From: Tubiluchus corallicola | Taxonomy: Eukaryota > Priapulida > Priapulimorpha > Priapulimorphida > Tubiluchidae | Direction of reading: 5' to 3' | Length of the DNA: 64,000 bases | NCBI GenBank assembly: GCA_030141605.1 | Contig: JAQGDQ010000001.1 | Coordinates: forward strand, 310,001-374,000 | Shown: piece by piece, positions 56,377-64,000 of the stretch | Layout of the letters: each line of letters opens with the position of its first letter | Position numbering within the stretch: position 1 is the stretch's first letter | The notes under the pieces: generated by a model | Database searches by the model: none | Seen by the model: the letters and a program-made list of their open reading frames with translations, nothing else | Told to the model about the DNA's origin: nothing | Translations under genes and position numbers: made by a program

Positions 56377-59300
56377 TCAACACCAATCATCATCATCTGA
56401 ATCACTATGATGTTCAGGCAGTCCCGTATGTGCCAAATCTTGTTGCAGTCTAGATTTCAATCCGTTTGGCACAGTAGATATTATTTGTGCTACTCTAGGT
56501 GCACCTTCGAACTGTGAGCGATTATCTATGTAGGCTACTCCACTCCTACTTGTAGCTCTTACACCACCAGCTTTATTGTTCAGGATTTGATTTGAATGTG
56601 AATTGGCATAAGGGGATGGCCACAATTCACTAGACACTCCACTAAACATAGATACTTTTGGTACAGTATGAGTAGGTGATGCACTTACACATGGAAAATT
56701 AATATTACCTGAAACAACATCCGTTGCTGGAATAGTTGGTGACTGTGCCACGTTTGGGAGTTGTACTGTCTTTTCTGTCCGTCGGAGTTGTAAACTTAAG
56801 GTAGATGGTTTGTTGGGGGTTGGTGGCAATTTTCTGCCTTGCCTCTTTTGTGTAAGAGGCACTCCGCCAACAGGACTGGGACTTCTTGAACGAAGCTCTA
56901 GTTGAGCAGTCCCATAGTAATCATTAGAGGAAGGTGTCAGGACGGGGCTAGGACTTCGCGATCGCTGATCTAATGCGGTGGAATGAAATTTATCACAAGC
57001 AGGAGTTAGTACAGCTGAACTTGCAGACGGCAGAGGTGATCGTGTTCGACGAGCTGGCCGACGTATTCTACTGCGCCCTCTTTGCTGTTCTGGCGAAGTA
57101 AGACTGAGAAGGTCTTCATCCATTTTCTTTTTACCTAGTATGGAAAAAACAGTACTCATAATTTAAGTTATTTGGATATTTATTTGTGAATTCATAATAA
57201 ATGATGGATGTTTGGATTAATCCCACAATTATTAAATTCTAATACCAAACGTTGCAAACGAGAAGGGAACCGTAAAAAGTCTGTATGAACAGCCATTAAA
57301 GGTTTCTGGTTCAGACCTAAACTCATCATGAGTTTTTCCTGTATTTTTCAATTAAGCCTGTTTTCCAAAATTTAATTACTGTGGGTTCATTCCATCACCC
57401 ATAACTGCAACACTACAGTAACATAATATGTTGCTAAAGTCCAAACTGGCCATTCTAAACCCATTCTGCACTCAAGTACATACAAACTGCAAAGCTAAAA
57501 ACCCCAAAGCTTAATTTTTAGTGAATTCAAGTTTAACGTCTAACCCTTGATTTTCTGAATTCTTTCCTCTGCCGCGATTTCATGTGCTGTATCTACCAAA
57601 TTAAGTACGGCTTTAGAGAAACCAAATGACTGAGTCCTCCTTGGTGATGGTGAACGGGACGCACTACGACTATGCCAGGTAGAGCGATGTGGCGATGGCG
57701 TTCGCCGTGGCACTGCGCCGAGATCATATGAAGGTGGAGAATGACATGACTGACGACTAGGCGAAGTGTCAGACCTGGTGCGCTGAATTGTGTCATGATC
57801 TGGTGGCTTTAAAGAATGTGTATCCTACAAATTCCAATAAAAACGTGTTTATCATAATGAGTACACTTACAAACAAAATACATTGTGTAATACTAACATC
57901 CTACATTGTTACTCACGTGTAATACTAACATCCTCAAACCAAATGATGGCAGATTGATATAATCCATTAGGACCAAATTTATACAATTACAACAGGCAGG
58001 ATATTGTTAAAACAGTCAAGTTAATGATTGCTAACTGAAGACAGGAAATTAAACACAAATTGAATAGCTTGCTGTTGCATACAGAATACAGTTGAACAGC
58101 TTGTCTACAAATGCGTACACCTTAGAAGGCAAGCTTAGGCAGGGAATTACCTACAATTACTGAAGCCACACATTTCAATGAATTATAAAGCTAACTGGGA
58201 AAGATATGCTTCTGAGCATCCTACACTGTCCCATGAGGTATTAACTTTTTGTAAATTCAGACATCTTATTATAAGTTAGAACTTGTTAATGAAAACAAAT
58301 TTTTCATTCATTGTACCTATTCTTGGCATTTAAAATTAAGTTTGCATTATTAAGTTGAAACTATGTTAAGTTTGTAGTTTATTCAGAAAGACAACTTACG
58401 AGGGGTACGGTAAGTTTTGGCATTGATGCAGCTCGCAACTCTTGCCCGGCTGACAATAGAGCAGTGGTAACATTTGGGTCTTTCTGTTGTACATTTGATA
58501 GCTCAATTCCCTGAAATATAATTCTCAATTATGCATAACAGCCCAAGCAAAACTCTTAATTAGTTACAGTTTTGTTAATAATTAGTAATCTGTGACAGAC
58601 AGGATCACAAATTAACATTTAATATTACAAGTGAGTGCTGACTCCTGAATTTTTATTTCTGTAACAAACACACAAGGTGATCTAAATCTAATGATAGGAA
58701 GTCGGGTTCAATTTCTGGTTTGCTCCAAATTTTTTCTGTGATGTTAATGAGTACAATTCTGATTTATTCTATCTGGCAGAAATGTCTCAAAAATTCACTA
58801 ACTAAACAGCAACAGTTTTCTTTGTTACGCCAAAAGCAAAAATACAGCAAAATACACATGCATACTAATATGCACAAAAATAATGTCTTGAACTAATCTC
58901 TCATAGTAAAAATGTACATCTTTAGCAACATTGTGACAATAAAATCACATTAATGTATTATTACTGATGCTGCAGTCTATACTTATCTTAATATTTTGGA
59001 TATTTGTTTACCAAAAGAACTATTTTACAATGCTATACACAACAAGAGAATCATTTAGGTGTAAATAAGGTTAACTAGTGCATTAGCAGCTTTTATATGA
59101 CTATAAAAAGGAGTTATTTGGGACCAAGGTGCGGTGAAAATACATTCTGCGTTATCACTCAACAAAGATAATCAGTCTATTGTTAAAAACTAACAACATC
59201 AAAAGGTTTAAAAATTCATACTCTCTACTACAACACTGTTACATAATTACATTAGTTCAAGTGGTAACATAAACATTGAATTGTATCAAAATCACTGGTG

Positions 59301-62128
59301 TACTTGGGCAAACAAAACATATTTAAAAAAAGCTACACATTTATTTCTATAATGACCTTTTTTATAAATGTATGTTCCAGTGCATTTTACCTTTCGTACA
59401 GCCTGCCTTCGGCAGTTCTAAAACAAGATCATGTTCCACTCACTTTTCCTAGGTTATACTGACCCATTAACTTACTTTTTACAAATGAGATATTTCCTAC
59501 TGAAATGTGCTCAGAATCAGAAATCATACCAGGCTACCAGTTAATCTTAGCAAAAAACTTCTGTATATTGTGTGCAACGTTTTATATGATATAGGTATAC
59601 TATACTTAAAGACTATTATATTCAAACAAAAACTGTACAGAACGATCAGCTGTACTTGGGCTAAGTTATTGCTCATTTATTAGTTGTGCAATGTACTTGA
59701 ATGTAAACTATAGCTAAATTTTATTTACTAGCTTCTCCAAATTAATGATTAAATTTAAATTTATACTTAATAACTTACACCACAAGTTCTGCACTTTACA
59801 ATATGATCTCCTTGGCTTTTATAATTGCTTCTAGAAACATAAGTATAATTTTAGCATAGAGTAGCATTTTCAGGAATCCTAGACTAGGGCTCTTGTATTA
59901 ATCGTAATGTTTCACACTATACCACTAATTATGGTAGGCTATTAATAATTTGTGCAATGCTTGCAGCTTTGCATGCATTTCTCCAGATTTATAGCCATTC
60001 TCTCTAGTAAACTAGTAAAAAAATTAATGTTATACTTGTTACTTTCATTGTTATAGTTTGTAAAACAATTCACACTCACTTTTATTTGGAAACTTATGCC
60101 ATTTAGTGATTTAAATTATTGATTACATAAAAATTTCAAATGTCTGCCGAACCGTTCCATAATGATGTTTAACATGTGAAATAAACGTACAAGAAAGTGC
60201 CAGAATGACAAATTACAAAAATAAGCTTTGATTTACAATTACTTGTTAAAGGTATGTGTGCTAGACACAAAAATAGACAAACTGTTGTTTTTCAAAAGTT
60301 TTGTTTATTTCATGCATTAATATAATTTTAAAGGTAACTGGTAACACAAAAATATTTTGCTGCACAAGACCAAAACAAGGGGAACAGTTAACTTGCTCTA
60401 GATACCTCACAGTCTTCTTCTTCTTCTACTACATCATCCAAAACAAAACTGTCTATAAATGGTATTGCTCCCTGAAGTGAAACAACCCGAAGGTGCCAAA
60501 ATACTTGTGCATCAGAAATAATGAATAATGGATTGCTAACACGTAACAGTCATGTTAAGAATTTAATTATCAGACAGTGAATAATAAAGATGGGTGAAGT
60601 CTATTTAATGTTCAATTATTTTTAAAAATAAACAAATGACAATTAAAATGTTGACACAAAAGCATTACAAGATAAGTAAACAATATTCATTATGGCATTA
60701 ATTCAGGAAATTAAATCCTATTGAGAATACTGATATATTTATATACACGAGCAGCCAAATCCAAGTGTTGTGACATTCTGTTCCTACAAGCTACAAATGA
60801 AACCATGAAAATAATGCTTTTAACTAACCTGTGCACTATATGCATCTGGATGTTGAGGCTCTGTAGAATTACGCTTTTTCCGCCTGCTACTACCTCGACG
60901 CAAAAAGCTGAAGGACCGCTTCCAGGTATGTCCATTATCATGCTTGTCAATGCTAAAATAAATGTTGAAAATTTGAAATGGTAGAAAAATCATTCACTAA
61001 AGAAAAGCAGTTCCATAGTTTTTACTCCTTTAAGATAAATTATCAGTAACGCAAATACCTGAGTGTTGAACCATCTTTCAACGAGTGTGATCTGGATCTC
61101 TCCCCTTCTGGATAGTACATGTATTCCCCTTCAGAGTCGAGGCTTTGACTAGATCTGTGAACTGAGTTGCGCATAACACCCATTATTCTTCGGAATAATG
61201 ATGGTGGTCCCTAAATCAAGGAAACAAACAAATAAAAATTAAACTGAACAACTTCAGTAACACAATTGCAAACACAGTTATTCTCAAAATGAAAAATTAA
61301 AAAATTGTACAGAAAGAGAAAGAAAAAAATCTGTTTTGCAAAGAGCTTGAAGTAAACAAAAACTGGACAAACCAAAGTTGACGAATGCCATGAGCACAAC
61401 AATTAAAAATTTAAAGCAACTTAAGATCATTTATTCATTCAAATATTGAGTTCAGAAAATTGGAAAGCACACTGATAATAGCCTATACAGTCACCTCAGT
61501 CAATCAACAATCTCAAAATAAATAGATCCTCATTCAAAACTTGATTAAAGTTGTGTTGTAGTAAATATGCACAATTATATTACAAATTAAGCACATATAA
61601 TTATTAATTAGGAACACTAGCTTAAAACAATTAATCAATTATCTGAATAATCATGTAAAAGGCTAATATCTTAGTGGAATAATAGTAACATTTGTTACAA
61701 TAAATTTCAGTCATGCTGTGAATAACATGAGCACATAAGCCAGCAAAGAAGAGTAAGATATAAGGAAAAATCATGTTTGCAGCCACATCTTGTAAAATCG
61801 AAGACCTTAGCCCTTAGCATTTTCAAAAATTAACATCAGTTCACTGTAGGCTTAATCTAATCGAAGATTTATAGTGTGGGGTAAAAAAACGTGTTTGTTC
61901 TGTTTTGTTCATGTGATAATACAAATAAACACTGATCAACATGTAAACAATAAACTGCAAAAATTGTGCAATTGGTGAAAGTAAGCTGAAGAAAAAGAAA
62001 TATTCATTAAACTTTGGCAAGTTTGAAAAAAAAACAATTTAAAATTGTGAAAAAATAAAGAAATATAAATAGAAATGAAAAAATTCATTCCATTCAAGCA
62101 AAGATGTACTAACCTCTGAAACTTTGGC
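56377..62128 (-). CDS. CACNA1B-like: Cav2-type voltage-gated calcium channel alpha1 subunit, C-terminal tail (partial)
   Basis: Exons, 5' to 3': 62114-62128 (candidate micro-exon), 61059-61210, 60829-60952, 60406-60471, 59391-59417 (candidate micro-exon), 58400-58510, 57545-57824 and 56377-57134. All join in phase, giving 510 aa. The last exon has RKLPPTPNKP (56806-56835), equivalent to the RQLPQTP site that binds RIM-BP SH3 domains. It ends DDDDWC, the PDZ ligand specific to Cav2 channels (human ends DDWC or DHWC). VPNGLKSRL near the end parallels human VPNGYH. The tail is R/S/P-rich with three RSRSPSP-like repeats. Cav2 channels (N, P/Q, R type in vertebrates) trigger transmitter release. 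Pore domains, EF-hand and IQ motif are off the right edge. Which vertebrate paralogue is closest cannot be decided; it probably predates their duplication. Confidence 0.88.
59391..59417 (-). other. Candidate 27-nt micro-exon of Cav2
   Basis: The exon is bounded by a CTTGTTTTAG acceptor and an AAG/gtaaaa donor. It encodes NCRRQAVRK in phase 0, exactly the phase at both flanking exon ends (..EEEDCE and GIELSN..). It can therefore be included or skipped without a frameshift. Confidence 0.5.
62114..62128 (-). other. Candidate 15-nt micro-exon of Cav2
   Basis: Acceptor TATTTTTTATAG and donor GAG/gttagt enclose AKVSE (five codons, phase 0), matching the phase of the next exon (GPPSLFRR..). So short an exon could be chance; the good splice sites and phase support it. 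Confidence 0.4.
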
Positions 62129-64000
62129 CTATAAAAAATAAAAGCCTTTATTAGCCTAATATACTAATAATCAAAACAAAGTTATAAAAATAATTGTATA
62201 GATCAATGCATACACCTAAGCAAGCTACTTAAAAGAAGTACAAATTAAAAAAATCAAAGACCCAACATCAAACTTGCATTTAAAGTCACTAATTAATTTA
62301 GCTCAGCTATTTTCAAAATATTATAGTTGTAGCGATTGTTTCTTCATGAAACTTTTATACATAAGTATGAGTTCTGATTATATTAATAATATTAAATTAA
62401 TATTTTTGTTCTGCTTATAATTATGGCATCAAAATCTATATTAACAAAACACTTGCTGCAATGTTTCAAGTCATCACTTTTTTGCCAGTAACAGAATATT
62501 TTTTCAGCATGCTTAAGTCAAACAGCAACAAGATGGGCCAAAGGCCATTGAAAATGTTTCACCTGCCAAATGTAATAAATTGTTTAATAATGTAAAACCA
62601 TGCAATAAATCAAATTCCAAAAAAGATAGTTATATTAATATTGCTAAGAGTTATAAGCAGGCATTGGCTTTAAGCCTAAAAAGAAAGCGCAAATGTTACA
62701 CCATTAGCAAATGATCTAGAAATGGATTTGCAAGGCTTTTTTGTCATAAAAAGCAGAATATGCAAACAGAATCTTTAAAGACAGCTTAACCCTAAGAATA
62801 ATTCAGAAACCCAAAAAGTCAAAAAGACAACGTCTTTGTTATAGCCAATAGGCAACAGCCACAAGAGAGGTAATAAAGAGTTGCCAAAATGCAAAGATAC
62901 TGCGCACACCATTTACTCAACTTGATGAAGATGGAAAAGAGACACGTCGATGAAATCATCCACTTTTCATTGCAATAGGAACTAAGTGCACAAAGAGAAG
63001 ACATCAGTTTTATGCAAAATTCAGTACATTATAACCATGTTACAGATGTGCTTATGTGAATAATTTTCATACACTATTTCTTTTGATTAAATATAACACA
63101 ACGTAATATTACATAAACATAACATAAAAACTCTATAGTGTATTTTTTGAGTGCTTAATTTTTTACAACATTTATTTCTTTTAGTATTTCACTTTTGCTC
63201 ATTTAGCAGTGAACACTATTCCAAGTGCACTGGAAATCATTTTCTTGCTCTGTATGTTATTTGACAGCTGATAATTTATGGAAAGACTACAAAGATGCAA
63301 GAAAACCACTTCTATTAAACAAACATAAGAATGTAACACTTCAATAGCACGTTCAGAGTTAATAAGAGATTGGAAGTCCAGGAGATTACAGCATAGGTCT
63401 AGTAAGGCAAATAGAGAAAGTGTCCAGTGAAAAATTTGAATCTCACACACCTGGTGATTAAAAAAATTGTATTTTCAACTATTAACCAAACTGAAACCCT
63501 TAAAAAGGTGAGAAATGCAGAAAAACCACTGGACTAATAATCGGATTCCAAGACAACAGAAAGAGAGCTTCTCACTACAAAGAATAGTGAGAAACAAGAA
63601 AATACATTTTTTTATTATATTTCAAGGGTTTTTTATTGGTTCCCCAAAGAGACAACTAAAAGCAAGAATAGGCAAAGGCAGACTGTAAAGCACTATTGGC
63701 TTAGAGGATAAAAACTTAGTTGAACAGTGAACCAGTAATGAGCTACTTAATGCATAAACAATACAACAGTCAGTTGCTAAAAATCTAGTCTGTTTCTCAA
63801 AATAAGTTATAATCATTTTTATACAAATCATCCCATATAAGACCAATTCAATAGTTTGAAAGTGAAAATATGAATGCAAGTTCGGAAAAGTAGAATTTCC
63901 GTGACTAATAGGTTAGTGATACATCGTGACTAGTGGCGTTCTTCTTGAAGCAGTGTTTGGTTGTAGCTAAGAAAAGAATTTTCTGATAAAAATTCCATAA
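62129..64000. other. Probable Cav2 intron reaching the right edge
   Basis: AT-rich DNA with no exon I can support. The next upstream Cav2 exon, expected to lead back to the IQ region, is beyond 64000. Confidence 0.4.

Noticed and set aside
63199-63450. 83-codon minus-strand ORF after an ACCAG acceptor
   Set aside because: Does not resemble any Cav2 segment and has no usable donor.

Overview
The window is eukaryotic nuclear DNA from an animal, probably a marine invertebrate bilaterian. It is AT-rich, its genes are split by GT-AG introns (plus a few GC-AG and one apparent U12-type intron), and the introns and spacers are full of decayed transposons. I cannot name the species. The gene set (FBXL16, a presynaptic-type Cav2 channel, Caprin, SSNA1) is metazoan. 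Retention of Cav2 C-terminal synaptic motifs favours a bilaterian.

Layout, left to right. (1) 398-2595, minus: the first three coding exons of a DHX16/PRP2-type spliceosomal helicase; the rest lies off the left edge. (2) 2.6-6.8 kb: spacer with a long foldback element and a hAT transposase remnant. (3) 6794-12625, plus: complete three-exon SSNA1 (124 aa). (4) 14377-14943, minus: two in-phase exons of a gene I do not recognise. (5) 17462-30645, plus: complete three-exon FBXL16 (470 aa). Its 11-kb first intron holds a LINE tail, two copies of a TTAA-flanked MITE, a 2.3-kb inverted-repeat element and a SINE. (6) 33528-43443, minus: complete seven-exon POLR3H (204 aa, the same length as human). 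Its introns include one with U12-type signals, two with GC donors, a hAT MITE with a perfect 8-bp target duplication, a pogo/Tigger remnant, a tRNA-like Pol III element and a tandem-repeat mobile element. (7) 46.4-47.9 kb, minus: degenerate non-LTR retrotransposon with reverse transcriptase. (8) 50711-52600, minus: Caprin, one coding exon (629 aa). (9) 56377-62128, minus: the C-terminal tail of a Cav2 voltage-gated calcium channel alpha1 subunit, 6 standard exons plus two candidate micro-exons; the pore-forming part lies off the right edge.

The genes form no operon-like pathway; they are ordinary neighbours. DHX16 acts in pre-mRNA splicing, POLR3H in Pol III transcription, Caprin in mRNP granules, SSNA1 at microtubules/cilia, FBXL16 as an F-box adaptor and Cav2 at synapses. 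FBXL16 and POLR3H converge. Exon borders were placed by hand from reading frame, splice consensus and remembered human homologues; all cross-intron phases agree. I saw no CRISPR array, rRNA or intact tRNA. The most notable observations are the intron structure of POLR3H, the unassigned two-exon gene, a HINE/pearl-like repeat family present in two introns, and the two Cav2 micro-exons.
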